The translations under genes and the position numbers were made by a program. Shown piece by piece: positions 33,796-41,610 of a DNA stretch of 64,000 bases; within the stretch, counting starts at the first letter, position 1; every line of letters starts with the position of its first letter. Under the pieces are notes generated by a model. That model made no database searches. It saw nothing but the letters and a program-made list of their open reading frames with translations, and was not told the origin of the DNA. The DNA is from Blautia sp. (GTDB lineage: Bacteria; Bacillota; Clostridia; Lachnospirales; Lachnospiraceae). Location: NCBI GenBank assembly GCA_023663685.1, contig JAMPHB010000006.1, forward strand, positions 1 to 64,000, written 5' to 3'.

Positions 33796-33824
33796 TTGAC
33801 AATATAGTGCACATCACATATAAT
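33796..33824 (+). promoter_or_regulatory. Consensus sigma-A promoter of the amino acid ABC transporter operon
   Basis: Perfect TTGACA, 17 bases, perfect TATAAT, about 97 bp before the start of the binding-protein gene. So strong a promoter makes tight repression likely. Confidence 0.8.
33800..33814 (+). promoter_or_regulatory. Candidate operator copy 2, inside the transporter promoter
   Basis: CAATATAGTGCACAT, one base different from copy 1. It covers the end of the -35 box and most of the spacer, a position where bound repressor would block RNA polymerase. Confidence 0.5.
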
Positions 33825-33856
33825 GACATTATCAAATAAATAGCTATATGTGAACG

Positions 33857-33891
33857 ACGGCGTTTACTTCTGTTGAGGAGGTAAGCGCCGT
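33857..33891 (+). other. Leader hairpin of the transporter operon
   Basis: ACGGCGTTTAC (33857-33867) pairs with GTAAGCGCCGT (33881-33891), an 11-bp stem with one G-U pair, followed by ATTTATTTG. The loop carries GAGGAG. It could be a weak attenuator or an mRNA-stabilising 5' hairpin. Confidence 0.5.
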
Positions 33892-33920
33892 ATTTATTTG
33901 AGGAAAGGGAGGAATGAATT

Positions 33921-34823
33921 ATGAGAAAGAGAATGATGAGTGTATTGCTGGCGGCTGTTATGGCGGCAGGATTTTTAGGAGGCTGTGGCTCTGGAACAGC
34001 AGCTTCCGGTGGAGAGGGAACGGGGAGCGAAGCGGCCAAAGAGGAAGCTGCGGGAAATGTGCTCCGGGTGGGCATGGAGTGTGCCTATGCTCCCTTTAAC
34101 TGGACGCAGGAGAGCCCGGAGGTGCCAAACGGGGACGAGGCGGTTCCGATTTACGGAACGAATTATTATGCTTACGGCTATGATGTTATGATGGCGAAGA
34201 AGCTGGCACAAGAGCTGGGAATGGAGCTTGAGATTCACAAGGTGGAGTGGGATTCTATTGGACTTGCGATGGATTCCGGGCAGTATGACTGTATCATTGC
34301 CGGTATGGGAAAAACGCCGGAGCGGGAGGCCTCCTATGCCTTCACGGAGCCGTATTACTACAGAGATAACTGTCTGACGGTAAAAAAGGGAAGCGGATTT
34401 GAGGAGATTACTTCTCTTGCAGATCTGGCAGGCAAAAATGTGTCTGTGACCACACAGCTTGGAACCGGCTGGGTAAGTCTTGAGGAGCAGATTCCGGACA
34501 TGGTGGCCGGTGCGAATTATGAAACGACGGCAGAGTGCTTTATGGCTATCACAAACGGAGTTGCAGATGTAGCACTGATTGATAAGCCTACGGCGGAGTC
34601 GGCGGCAATGACGAACGATCAGCTGGTGGTGATTACTTTTGAGGACGGAAACGGCTTTGTGGACGACAACGGTATGACAAATGTCTGTATTGCCACGAGA
34701 CTGAATGACACAGCATTAAGGGATAAGCTGCAGGGGGCAATGGATGCACTGGGCTGGAGCGACAAGGCGGTCATGGACGAGATGATGGCAGAGGCGATTC
34801 AGGTACAGCCTGCAGCGAACTAG
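33921..34823 (+). CDS. Amino acid ABC transporter substrate-binding lipoprotein
   Basis: 300 residues. A signal peptide ends at the lipobox LGGC with C22 as the lipidated residue; a short Gly/Ser/Glu linker follows. The type-3 solute-binding domain starts at VLRVGMECAYAPFNW (about 47) and includes YGYDVMMAKKLAQELGMELEIHKVEWDSIGLAMDSGQYDCIIAGM, the hallmark of polar amino acid binding proteins. The binding specificity cannot be read by eye. GGGAGG lies eight bases before the ATG. It begins the operon driven by the 33796 promoter, with permease and ATPase following. Confidence 0.92.
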   Translation: MRKRMMSVLLAAVMAAGFLGGCGSGTAASGGEGTGSEAAKEEAAGNVLRVGMECAYAPFNWTQESPEVPNGDEAVPIYGTNYYAYGYDVMMAKKLAQELGMELEIHKVEWDSIGLAMDSGQYDCIIAGMGKTPEREASYAFTEPYYYRDNCLTVKKGSGFEEITSLADLAGKNVSVTTQLGTGWVSLEEQIPDMVAGANYETTAECFMAITNGVADVALIDKPTAESAAMTNDQLVVITFEDGNGFVDDNGMTNVCIATRLNDTALRDKLQGAMDALGWSDKAVMDEMMAEAIQVQPAAN

Positions 34824-34836
34824 ACAGGAGGCGTTT

Positions 34837-35604
34837 ATGGCAGCAATTCTTGCAGCGGAGAATCCGACAAACTTTGGGGGCTGGATGTGGTTTCTGTGGG
34901 AAAAATATGCAAATATGTTCTGGCAGGGCATGTGGCTGACGCTCTATGTCGCAGTGGTCGGCACAGCTCTGGGCTTTCTGCTCGGATATGTGGTGGGGAT
35001 TGTGCAGGATGTCAGAATCAGCAGAGAGGATTACTTTTTGAAAAAAGGGCTGCTTGGGATATGTAAGGCAGTCTGTCTGGTCTATGTGGAAATTTTCCGG
35101 GGAACGCCGATGATTGTGCAGGCCATGGTTATTTATTTCGGTCTGCGGCAGGCGAATATCGAGATTGGTCTGGCGGCCGCGGGCATCCTTGTGACGGTGC
35201 TGAACACGGGAGCCTATATGGCGGAGACTGTGCGGGCTGGGATTAAGTCTATTGGAATAGGGCAGCGTGAGGGAGCTCTCGCCATGGGAATGTCCCCGAT
35301 GCAGGCGATGTTCACCGTGGTGCTGCCGCAGGCGTTCCGAAATGTTATCCCGGAGATGGCAAACACTTTTTTGACGAATCTGAAAATGACCTCGGTGCTG
35401 AACGTGATTGGGCTCTCGGAGCTGTTCATGGTGGCAAAAACCGTGGGTGGAACCTATTACAAGTATTTTGAGTCGTACCTGATCATTGCCGTGATTTACT
35501 TTGTACTGTGCTTTTTGTTCAACCGTCTGTTTTTGTTTATTGAGAGCAGACTGGCAGTAAAGAAGGACTATGTAATTGCGGTGGAATATATGGACAACGA
35601 GTAG
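34837..35604 (+). CDS. Amino acid ABC transporter permease
   Basis: 255-residue inner membrane subunit of the polar amino acid (HisM/GlnP) type. Several membrane helices are seen, with the [20 protein letters not shown] segment at the start of the permease domain. The ATPase-contact EAA loop is within [46 protein letters not shown]. The inserted region around 50-75 ([18 protein letters not shown]) is longer than in minimal members. AGGAGG precedes the ATG 13 bases after the binding-protein stop. Confidence 0.93.
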   Translation: MAAILAAENPTNFGGWMWFLWEKYANMFWQGMWLTLYVAVVGTALGFLLGYVVGIVQDVRISREDYFLKKGLLGICKAVCLVYVEIFRGTPMIVQAMVIYFGLRQANIEIGLAAAGILVTVLNTGAYMAETVRAGIKSIGIGQREGALAMGMSPMQAMFTVVLPQAFRNVIPEMANTFLTNLKMTSVLNVIGLSELFMVAKTVGGTYYKYFESYLIIAVIYFVLCFLFNRLFLFIESRLAVKKDYVIAVEYMDNE

Positions 35605-35614
35605 AGGAGGCGGC

Positions 35615-36355
35615 ATGGAAGAGCATATTATTGAGGTTAAGGAATTGGGAAAATCCTTTGGCGACCATGAGGTTCTGAGAAAAATAGATTTTTCTGTCGG
35701 GAGGGGAGAGGTAATCTGTATAGTGGGCTCCTCCGGTTCGGGAAAATCCACGCTGCTTCGCTGTATTAACCGGCTGGAGCATCCGTCAAGCGGAAAAATA
35801 CTCTATCATGGAAAGGAAATTCGGGATGTCCAAAAGGAGGTCAGTCATTATCGCTCGCAGGTCGGGATGGTATTTCAGTCTTTCAATTTGTTTGACAATA
35901 TGAGCGTGCTGAAAAACTGTATGGTGGGGGCGCGCAAGGTTTTGCATATTTCAAAAGAGGAGGCTTTCGACCGGGCGATTACAAGTTTAAGGTCTGTGGG
36001 GATGGCACCGTTTATCAACGCATATCCCACTCATCTCTCTGGCGGTCAGAAACAGCGTGTGGCGATTGCGAGAGCCTTGTGCATGAGGCCGGAGGTGCTT
36101 CTCTTCGACGAGCCCACCAGCGCCCTCGACCCTGAGATGGTGGGCGAGGTATTAAATGTAATGAAGGGTCTGGCGAAAACCGGACTGACGATGATTATTG
36201 TCACCCATGAGATGGGGTTTGCGCGGGATGTGTCTACCCGGACGATTTTTATGGACAGAGGATACATCGTGGAGGACGACGAGCCGGGAGAGCTTTTTTC
36301 CAACCCGAAAAATCCGCGAACCAGAGAATTTTTGAGCAGATTTATGGCGGGCTGA
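35615..36355 (+). CDS. Amino acid ABC transporter ATP-binding protein
   Basis: 246 residues from the ATG at 35615, which has GAGGAGG four bases upstream. Walker [11 protein letters not shown]-loop [15 protein letters not shown], signature LSGGQKQR, Walker [13 protein letters not shown] and switch histidine in [11 protein letters not shown] place it in the GlnQ/HisP group of polar amino acid importers. It completes a full importer with the two genes before it. The start lies just after the permease stop, so the three are one operon. Confidence 0.95.
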   Translation: MEEHIIEVKELGKSFGDHEVLRKIDFSVGRGEVICIVGSSGSGKSTLLRCINRLEHPSSGKILYHGKEIRDVQKEVSHYRSQVGMVFQSFNLFDNMSVLKNCMVGARKVLHISKEEAFDRAITSLRSVGMAPFINAYPTHLSGGQKQRVAIARALCMRPEVLLFDEPTSALDPEMVGEVLNVMKGLAKTGLTMIIVTHEMGFARDVSTRTIFMDRGYIVEDDEPGELFSNPKNPRTREFLSRFMAG

Positions 36356-36369
36356 GAGAGGAGGAGAAC

Positions 36370-36999
36370 ATGGAGCATTTTGTGGTTACATTTGCCAGGG
36401 GCTTTGGTACGGGCGGCAAGGAGATTGCCTCCCGGCTGGCGGCGGAGCTGGGGATACATTGTTATGAAAACCGGATTTTAACGCTGGCCTCGCAGATGAG
36501 CGGTCTGGATGAAAAGCTGTTCAACGAGGTGAATGAGAAGGTGCGGGCGCACGGAAGTTTTGCAAGCCTGCTGAAAGGGCTGCCGCGCTCCAGACAGTAT
36601 ATCACGAAAAATGAAAAATTTGTTTCGGATGACAAGCTTTTTGAATATCAGAAGCAGATTATTGAAAATCTGGCGGATACCGAATCCTGCGTGATTGTGG
36701 GAAAGTGCGCGGACTGGGTGCTGCGTGGGCGGGACAATGTGGTGAGTATTTATATTGAGGCACCCCGGAATTTTTGCGTGAAGCGTACCATGGAGCACAT
36801 GGGAGTCACAGAGGAGGTGGCGGCTGCCACGATCGCCCACACGGATAAATACCGGGCGGACTACTACAGATATTACACGGGCGGGAATTACTGGACGAAC
36901 CCGGTAAATTATGACATGACGCTAAACAGCGAGCGGATAGGTGTTGATTTCTGCGTCGCTGTCATTAAGGATTATCTGAAAATGAGAGGTTTTATCTAG
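36370..36999 (+). CDS. Cytidylate kinase-like family protein
   Basis: 209 residues. A P-loop-like GFGTGGKE (11-18) follows VVTFARGFG, in which the usual Ser/Thr after the lysine is glutamate; later motifs include VIVGKCADWVLRGR and IYIEAPRNFCVKRTMEHMGVTEEVAAATIAHTDKYRADYYRYYTG. This matches the cytidylate-kinase-like family common in Clostridia, which is related to Cmk but has no proven reaction. It is embedded in the transporter/aminotransferase operon with short gaps (14 bases before, 12 after), so a role tied to that pathway is possible; that is inference. Confidence 0.82.
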   Translation: MEHFVVTFARGFGTGGKEIASRLAAELGIHCYENRILTLASQMSGLDEKLFNEVNEKVRAHGSFASLLKGLPRSRQYITKNEKFVSDDKLFEYQKQIIENLADTESCVIVGKCADWVLRGRDNVVSIYIEAPRNFCVKRTMEHMGVTEEVAAATIAHTDKYRADYYRYYTGGNYWTNPVNYDMTLNSERIGVDFCVAVIKDYLKMRGFI

Positions 37000-37011
37000 G
37001 AGGAAAGGATT

Positions 37012-38229
37012 ATGAAGCTAACAGAGACAGACTGTACGGCGGAGGCGATTAAACAGAAGGCGAAAAAGTATATGATTGAGACCTACGAGCGCTTCGATTT
37101 TGTCGCGGAGACCGCCAGGGATATGTATATATATGATACGCAGGGAGCCCCCTATTTGGATTTTTATGCGGGCATTGCCGTCAACAGTGTCGGAAACTGT
37201 AACGAGCGGGTGGTCGAGGCGGTGCAAAACCAGTGTGCGGAGCTGATGCAGACCTTTAACTATCCTTACACGATTCCGCAGGCGCTGCTGGCGGAGCGGG
37301 TGTGCACGACAATTGGAATGGATCGTATTTTCTACCAGAATTCCGGGACTGAGGCAAATGAGGCTATGATTAAAATGGCGAGAAAATACGGAGTAGAAAA
37401 ATATGGGTCAGACAAATACAATATTGTGACCGCCGAGATGTCCTTCCATGGGAGAACCTTCGGAGCCATGAGCGCGACAGGCCAGCCGGACAATGCGTGC
37501 CAGATTGGATTTGGAAGTATGACGCCGGGCTTTACCTATGCAAAATACAATGATCTGGAGTCGTTCCGGTCGGCAGTGACGGAGAATACCATCGGAATCA
37601 TGGTGGAGCCCGTGCAGGGGGAGGGAGGCGTACACCCTGCGACGGAGGAGTTTCTGGTGGGCTTGCGCCGCTTCTGCGATGAAAAGGGAATCCTGCTCTT
37701 ACTTGATGAGGTTCAGACTGGCTGGTGCAGAACCGGAGCGGTTATGAGTTACATGAACTACGGCATTAAGCCGGATATCGTTTCTATGGCGAAGGCCATG
37801 GGAGGCGGTATGCCGATTGGCGCCATCTGTGCGACAGAGGAGGTGGCGGCGGCATTTTCCATGGGTTCCCACGGAACAACTTTCGGCGGCCATCCCGTAT
37901 GCTGTGCGGCTGCGCTGGCGGCAATTGACGAGCTTTTGGACAGAGACTGTGCCGCAAACGCGAAGAAAATGGGCGATTATTTTGCCGCGGAGCTTGAGCG
38001 CCTGCCTCATGTGAAGGAGGTAAGGCATCAGGGACTGCTGGTGGGCGTGGAGTTTGAAGACTGTGTGAGCGCGGCGGAGGTGAAGCATGCCTGCTTTGAG
38101 CGAAAGCTCCTGCTCACGGCCATCGGCGGGCATATCATCCGTATGGTTCCGCCGCTGATTCTCACGGAGGAGGACTGTGATAAGGCCTGCGCAATCATAA
38201 AGGAAACTGTGGAGTCGTTAGGAGTATAG
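37012..38229 (+). CDS. Class III (omega) aminotransferase
   Basis: 405-residue PLP enzyme of the acetylornithine/ornithine/4-aminobutyrate/omega-amino acid group. Key residues: the NSGTEANEAMIKMARKYG phosphate-binding region (110-127), SFHGRTFGAMSATGQ (144-157), E205 in VQGEGGVHPA, D232 in LLDEVQTGW and the PLP lysine K261 in SMAKAMGGGMPIG. These enzymes move an amino group from the end of a substrate and often make an aldehyde. With an iron-type alcohol dehydrogenase directly after it, the likely sequence is omega-amine to aldehyde to alcohol. Candidate substrates include 4-aminobutyrate, 5-aminovalerate, beta-alanine or taurine; the sequence does not choose among them. Confidence 0.88.
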   Translation: MKLTETDCTAEAIKQKAKKYMIETYERFDFVAETARDMYIYDTQGAPYLDFYAGIAVNSVGNCNERVVEAVQNQCAELMQTFNYPYTIPQALLAERVCTTIGMDRIFYQNSGTEANEAMIKMARKYGVEKYGSDKYNIVTAEMSFHGRTFGAMSATGQPDNACQIGFGSMTPGFTYAKYNDLESFRSAVTENTIGIMVEPVQGEGGVHPATEEFLVGLRRFCDEKGILLLLDEVQTGWCRTGAVMSYMNYGIKPDIVSMAKAMGGGMPIGAICATEEVAAAFSMGSHGTTFGGHPVCCAAALAAIDELLDRDCAANAKKMGDYFAAELERLPHVKEVRHQGLLVGVEFEDCVSAAEVKHACFERKLLLTAIGGHIIRMVPPLILTEEDCDKACAIIKETVESLGV

Positions 38230-38230
38230 T

Positions 38231-39361
38231 ATGGAGTTCAATTATTTTTTACCGGTAAATCTGATTTTCGGGAGAGGCAGGACAGAGCAGCTCGGAGCAC
38301 TGGCAGCGGGCTTCGGGCGGCGGGCTCTTGTGGTGACGGGGAGCGGAAGCACAAAGAGGTCGGGACTTTTGAGCCGCGTGCAGGAGTATCTGGAAAGGGC
38401 GGGTGTGGAGGCGGTCATTTATGATGAGGTGCCGCAGAATCCGCTCACGACGACGGCCGAAAAGGGAGTGGACATGGCGCGGAAAAATGCCTGCGACGTA
38501 GTGATTGGCGTCGGCGGCGGAAGCGTCATGGACTGTGCGAAGGCTGTTGCCTTTCTCGCCGTAAATCCTGGCGATGTAACGGATTACATTTTTAGCCGCA
38601 GGACGGGGAGTGGCTGTATGCCGCTCATTTTGATTCCGACCACCTGCGGCACGGGGAGCGAGGGAAACGGCTTTGCTGTTCTCACCAACCCTGAGACCGG
38701 GGACAAGAAATCTCTCCGCTCAGACTGGATCGTTCCCAGAGCCTCCATTGTTGACTCGGAGCTGATGGAGACGATGCCAAAGCATATTCTTTCGTCGGTG
38801 GGGTTCGACGCACTGTGCCATGCCATGGAGGCGTATCTGTCGAAGAGGGCGCAGCCCATGACGGATGCTGTGTGTGAGTATGCAATGAGGCTGATCGGGA
38901 AAAACCTGATTCCGTTGTACAACGGGGAGAATTCGCCGGGCACATGGGATGCCATCACTTTAGCCAGCACTCTGGGCGGCATGGTGATCCACACCGCTGG
39001 GACAGTTCTGCCCCATGGGATGGAGCATCCGGCCAGCGGGCTGAAAAATATTGTCCATGGGCGTGGGCTGGCGGCGCTTGTTCCGGCCATAACGGAGGCC
39101 AGCGTGGATGCCGCATGTGCCCGGTACAGCACGATTTCCCAGTGTATCGGCGGGCAGAGTGAGAAGGACTGCGCTGCAGCCCTGCGGCGATTTTTAAATG
39201 CGATTCGCCTTACGGTGACGCTGGGAGAGCTGGGAATCACAGAGGAGGATATTCCGTGGCTGACGGATAACTGTCTGAAAATTTCCGGGGCAAGCATTGC
39301 GAACCACCCGAAGGAATTTGATGCGGCGGGAATTGCAGAGCTGTACCGCAGGGCGCTGTAA
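38231..39361 (+). CDS. Iron-containing alcohol dehydrogenase
   Basis: 376 residues of the group III (iron-type) family. The NAD(P)-binding GVGGGSVMDCAKA (about 96-108) and IPTTCGTGSEGNGFAVL motifs are intact, and metal ligands are expected in VDSELMETMPKHILSSVGFDALCHAMEAY and TVLPHGMEHPASGLKNIVHG. It starts one base after the aminotransferase stop with GGAG upstream, so it is the last gene of the accessory operon. It probably reduces the aldehyde made by the aminotransferase, regenerating NAD(P)+. Close relatives include 4-hydroxybutyrate and sulfoacetaldehyde-reducing enzymes, but specificity cannot be set here. Confidence 0.9.
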   Translation: MEFNYFLPVNLIFGRGRTEQLGALAAGFGRRALVVTGSGSTKRSGLLSRVQEYLERAGVEAVIYDEVPQNPLTTTAEKGVDMARKNACDVVIGVGGGSVMDCAKAVAFLAVNPGDVTDYIFSRRTGSGCMPLILIPTTCGTGSEGNGFAVLTNPETGDKKSLRSDWIVPRASIVDSELMETMPKHILSSVGFDALCHAMEAYLSKRAQPMTDAVCEYAMRLIGKNLIPLYNGENSPGTWDAITLASTLGGMVIHTAGTVLPHGMEHPASGLKNIVHGRGLAALVPAITEASVDAACARYSTISQCIGGQSEKDCAAALRRFLNAIRLTVTLGELGITEEDIPWLTDNCLKISGASIANHPKEFDAAGIAELYRRAL

Positions 39362-39366
39362 TTGCA

Positions 39367-39388
39367 GGGCGGAAATTTATTTCTGCCC
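39367..39388 (+). terminator. Hairpin after the alcohol dehydrogenase
   Basis: GGGCGGAAAT (39367-39376) pairs with ATTTCTGCCC (39379-39388), with one G-U pair. A U tract is missing, so termination efficiency is uncertain. Confidence 0.4.
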
Positions 39389-39477
39389 CTCCGCCGTCTG
39401 CCATCGCAAAATGGATCTCCATGTCAGCGCAATTTCTGTGTCAGCATATTATTCACAAGACGCTTCAATTTTTCCCC

Positions 39478-39506
39478 TTGACAGATGAAAAAACGCGTAA
39501 TATAAT
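39478..39506 (+). promoter_or_regulatory. Consensus sigma-A promoter of rplM-rpsI
   Basis: Perfect TTGACA, 17 bases, perfect TATAAT, giving a leader of about 140 bases. It makes the ribosomal genes independent of the accessory block upstream. Confidence 0.8.
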
Positions 39507-39512
39507 ATGTAA

Positions 39513-39653
39513 GTCTGTGAAAGTATGTAAATGTCTGCCATAGCCCCGGCGGGCATTTGCCATAGATTTTTCGAGCAGAGGAAGGAGCGTCCGGACATAC
39601 GAGCCTTCGCGGCTGCTTACTGTAACGCTTTTATTTATCAAGGAGGAAGTACC
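39513..39653 (+). promoter_or_regulatory. Structured leader of rplM (candidate ribosomal-protein leader)
   Basis: The untranslated leader contains a hairpin of ATGTCTGCC (39531-39539) with GGCGGGCAT (39548-39556) and a small GCC-TTCGC-GGC stem near 39604. Firmicute rplM genes often carry an autoregulatory L13 leader; I cannot confirm a covariance match by eye. Confidence 0.4.
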
Positions 39654-40082
39654 ATGAAGACATTTATGGCCAGCCCTGCTACCATTGAGAGAAAATGGTA
39701 TGTAGTTGACGCGGAAGGCAAGACACTGGGACGCCTGGCAGCTGAGGTTGCCAAGGTATTAAGAGGTAAGAACAAGCCGATTTTTACCCCTCACATTGAT
39801 ACCGGAGACTATGTGATTATTGTAAATGCAGAGAAGGTGAAAGTGACGGGACGCAAGATGGATCAGAAGCTTTATTACCGTCATTCAGGATATGTGGGTG
39901 GATTGAAGGAGACGACACTTCGCGAGATGATGGCAAAGTACCCGGAGCGTGTGATTGAGCACGCAGTAAAGGGAATGCTTCCGAAGGGAACGCTGGGACG
40001 CCAGATGTACAAGAAGCTGTTTGTATATGCTGGACCGGAGCACAAGCACGCGGCGCAGAAGCCGGAAGCTTTAACATTCTAA
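39654..40082 (+). CDS. rplM: 50S ribosomal protein L13
   Basis: 142 residues beginning [20 protein letters not shown], the textbook L13 start, with [31 protein letters not shown] and the [19 protein letters not shown] region all present. AAGGAGG lies before the ATG at 39654; in-frame codons upstream back to 39531 belong to the leader. It is the promoter-proximal gene of rplM-rpsI, 15 bases before rpsI. The product binds 23S rRNA early in 50S assembly. Confidence 0.98.
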   Translation: MKTFMASPATIERKWYVVDAEGKTLGRLAAEVAKVLRGKNKPIFTPHIDTGDYVIIVNAEKVKVTGRKMDQKLYYRHSGYVGGLKETTLREMMAKYPERVIEHAVKGMLPKGTLGRQMYKKLFVYAGPEHKHAAQKPEALTF

Positions 40083-40097
40083 GAGGAGGGAAAAAAG

Positions 40098-40493
40098 TTG
40101 GCGAATTCAGCAAAGTATTACGGAACAGGAAGAAGAAAATCGTCGGTTGCCAGAGTATATTTAGTGCCGGGCACCGGGAAGATTACGATCAATAAGAGAG
40201 ATATTGATGAGTATTTGGGACTTGAGACCCTTAAGCTTATTGTCCGTCAGCCGCTGGTGGCGACGGAGAACGTTGACAAGTTTGACGTGAAGGTGAACGT
40301 AAAGGGCGGCGGCTATTCCGGCCAGGCCGGAGCTATCCGCCACGGCATTGCCCGCGCCCTTCTCCAGGTGGACAATGATTACCGTCCGGTGTTAAAGTCT
40401 GCTGGTTTCCTGACCAGAGATCCGCGCATGAAGGAGCGCAAGAAGTACGGTTTGAAGGCTGCCCGCAGGGCGCCGCAGTTCTCCAAGCGTTAA
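40098..40493 (+). CDS. rpsI: 30S ribosomal protein S9
   Basis: 131 residues with a TTG start at 40098 behind GAGGAGGG. The [13 protein letters not shown]-terminal motif, the [19 protein letters not shown] core and the C-terminal RRAPQFSKR, whose last lysine-arginine pair reaches the ribosomal P site, are all intact. It is co-transcribed with rplM and followed by a strong terminator. Confidence 0.98.
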   Translation: MANSAKYYGTGRRKSSVARVYLVPGTGKITINKRDIDEYLGLETLKLIVRQPLVATENVDKFDVKVNVKGGGYSGQAGAIRHGIARALLQVDNDYRPVLKSAGFLTRDPRMKERKKYGLKAARRAPQFSKR

Positions 40494-40523
40494 TTATAGG
40501 AGAATACAGAATTTCAAAGATAT

Positions 40524-40556
40524 ATGCTCCGCGGGTTTGTCTGCGGAGCATTTTAT
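40524..40556 (+). terminator. Rho-independent terminator after rpsI
   Basis: Perfect 9-bp stem ATGCTCCGC (40524-40532) with GCGGAGCAT (40543-40551), a ten-base loop and a TTTTAT tail. Confidence 0.85.
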
Positions 40557-40560
40557 CGTA

Positions 40561-40589
40561 TTAACATTTGAGAAGATTTGGGCTATAAT
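40561..40589 (+). promoter_or_regulatory. Sigma-A promoter upstream of the toxin-antitoxin locus
   Basis: TTAACA, 17 bases, perfect TATAAT, just after the rpsI terminator. It would transcribe a roughly 80-base AT-rich stretch with small hairpins (for example CAGTTC/GAACTG near 40630-40645) and on into the antitoxin. Confidence 0.6.
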
Positions 40590-40687
40590 GGTATTTGTAA
40601 GCATATAGAGGATGTTAAATGCTGATACCAGTTCCCATAAGAACTGACAAGATGTGATAAGACTTGTATTTTTGTGTAAAATGCCAG

Positions 40688-40716
40688 TGGATATTTATTT
40701 GAAAAATGAGTACAAT
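40688..40716 (+). promoter_or_regulatory. Possible proximal promoter of the antitoxin RNA
   Basis: TGGATA, 17 bases, TACAAT, placing the RNA start near 40723, directly before the first antitoxin repeat. The -35 box is weak. Confidence 0.4.
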
Positions 40717-40720
40717 GTAA

Positions 40721-40810
40721 TAAAGAAGGTCTCCATTAACCTTTGGTAGCCAATCCATAAAGAGATGAACATTAACGAGTGGGAAGTTGGTAAAACTTCC
40801 CACATTTTTT
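40721..40810 (+). ncRNA. Type III antitoxin RNA (ToxI-like) with two degenerate 36-nt repeats
   Basis: Two units are aligned by TAAAGA at 40721 and 40758 and CATTAAC at 40734 and 40770, giving a period of 36-37 bases, the size of ToxI-type repeats that fold as pseudoknots and bind the toxin. Outside these blocks the two copies differ widely (about 16 of 36 positions agree). The array runs straight into the terminator at 40779. Placement before the ToxN-like gene, as in known type III systems, is the main support. Confidence 0.55.
40779..40810 (+). terminator. Terminator between antitoxin RNA and toxin gene
   Basis: Perfect 10-bp stem GTGGGAAGTT (40779-40788) with AACTTCCCAC (40794-40803), a five-base loop and ATTTTTT. 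In type III systems such a leaky terminator keeps antitoxin RNA in excess over toxin mRNA. Confidence 0.85.
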
Positions 40811-40828
40811 AGGAAAAGGGGCAGCCGG

Positions 40829-41407
40829 ATGTTTGATTTTGATGGATATATGAAGTTTATTAACATAAATCAAAATTATATTAAGGAGCTGCACATAGTA
40901 TGCCCGGAAGTGTATTACAAATCTACCGGTTATGATAATAAACCGTACATAGGTATTTTAATAAACGAGAAAGAACGTTCATATGTAATTCCGCTGTCTT
41001 CTGCGAAAGAAAAACATAAAAATTGGAAGAATGTCAATCAGGGCTGTTATCTGGTGTATGAATATGCGTTAAAAACAAAAATGAGGGATGCAGATATTTG
41101 GGTGCAGGATACAGAAGGAAACATAGTTAAGCATATAATGTCGGTGATAGATATTAAAAAAATGATTCCGGTTAAGTCAGGTGTCTATAAAGAGATAAAT
41201 ATGAATAGACAAAATTCTGATACGCCGGAAATTGCAAAATATAAGGATTTATTAAATAAAGAGTATTCTTTTTGCCTGAAAATTCGAAGAGATATCATAA
41301 AGAAAGCAAATAAATTGTACGATAACCAGATGATTACTGGAAAAGTTAAAAAGTTTTGCTGTGACTTTAAAATATTGGAGCAAGTTTGTGATACATATAA
41401 AATTTAA
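40829..41407 (+). CDS. Type III toxin-antitoxin endoribonuclease toxin, ToxN/AbiQ family
   Basis: 192 residues. The core matches ToxN/AbiQ: KPYIGILINEKERSYVIPLSSAKEKHKNWKN (38-68; ToxN has a similar YIGIVL...APLSSPKEKH stretch), VIDIKKMIPVKSGVY (106-120), and the C-terminal helical part TPEIAKYKDLLNKEYSFCLKIRRDIIKKANKLYDNQ. These toxins cut cellular and antitoxin RNA and can abort phage infection. The start at 40829 has AAGGGG upstream; the ATG at 40850 (MKFINI) is an alternative, closer to the usual ToxN N-terminus. The gene is far more AT-rich than its neighbours, which points to transfer. The upstream repeat RNA and terminator complete the expected locus. Confidence 0.85.
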   Translation: MFDFDGYMKFININQNYIKELHIVCPEVYYKSTGYDNKPYIGILINEKERSYVIPLSSAKEKHKNWKNVNQGCYLVYEYALKTKMRDADIWVQDTEGNIVKHIMSVIDIKKMIPVKSGVYKEINMNRQNSDTPEIAKYKDLLNKEYSFCLKIRRDIIKKANKLYDNQMITGKVKKFCCDFKILEQVCDTYKI

Positions 41408-41476
41408 CACGCAGAACGAATAAAGCAGGCATTCTGCCATAGGAGGCGTGTACAGATTTTTTTCTTGTACAGATAC

Positions 41477-41527
41477 AAAAATTTCGTTGTTTTTCGCAAC
41501 TAAAACGAAAATTTTTCATTTTTTTAT
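41477..41527 (+). terminator. Terminator after the toxin gene
   Basis: AAAAATTTCGTT (41477-41488) pairs with AACGAAAATTTTT (41504-41516), with an inner GTTG/CAAC and a following CATTTTTTTAT tract. Confidence 0.65.
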
Positions 41528-41534
41528 ACATTTC

Positions 41535-41563
41535 TTGCACTCTTCCCGAAAGAATAGTATAAT
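41535..41563 (+). promoter_or_regulatory. Sigma-A promoter of the GGDEF gene
   Basis: TTGCAC, 17 bases, TATAAT, about 48 bp before the TTG start at 41611. Confidence 0.65.
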
Positions 41564-41610
41564 ATGCATAATAGTCGAGGAGTGTCGAGAACACGATTGG
41601 AGGTGAGGGG

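Noticed and set aside
32724-33812. 362-codon minus-strand open frame opposite truA and the XRE gene
   Set aside because: Both plus-strand genes have clear families and motifs; the reverse frame resembles nothing.
40787-40828. TTG start at 40787 for the ToxN-like gene
   Set aside because: It falls within the terminator stem and has no ribosome binding site; 40829 is better placed.
41564-41610. c-di-GMP riboswitch before the GGDEF gene
   Set aside because: The leader from the 41535 promoter is only about 40 bases, too short for a GEMM aptamer.
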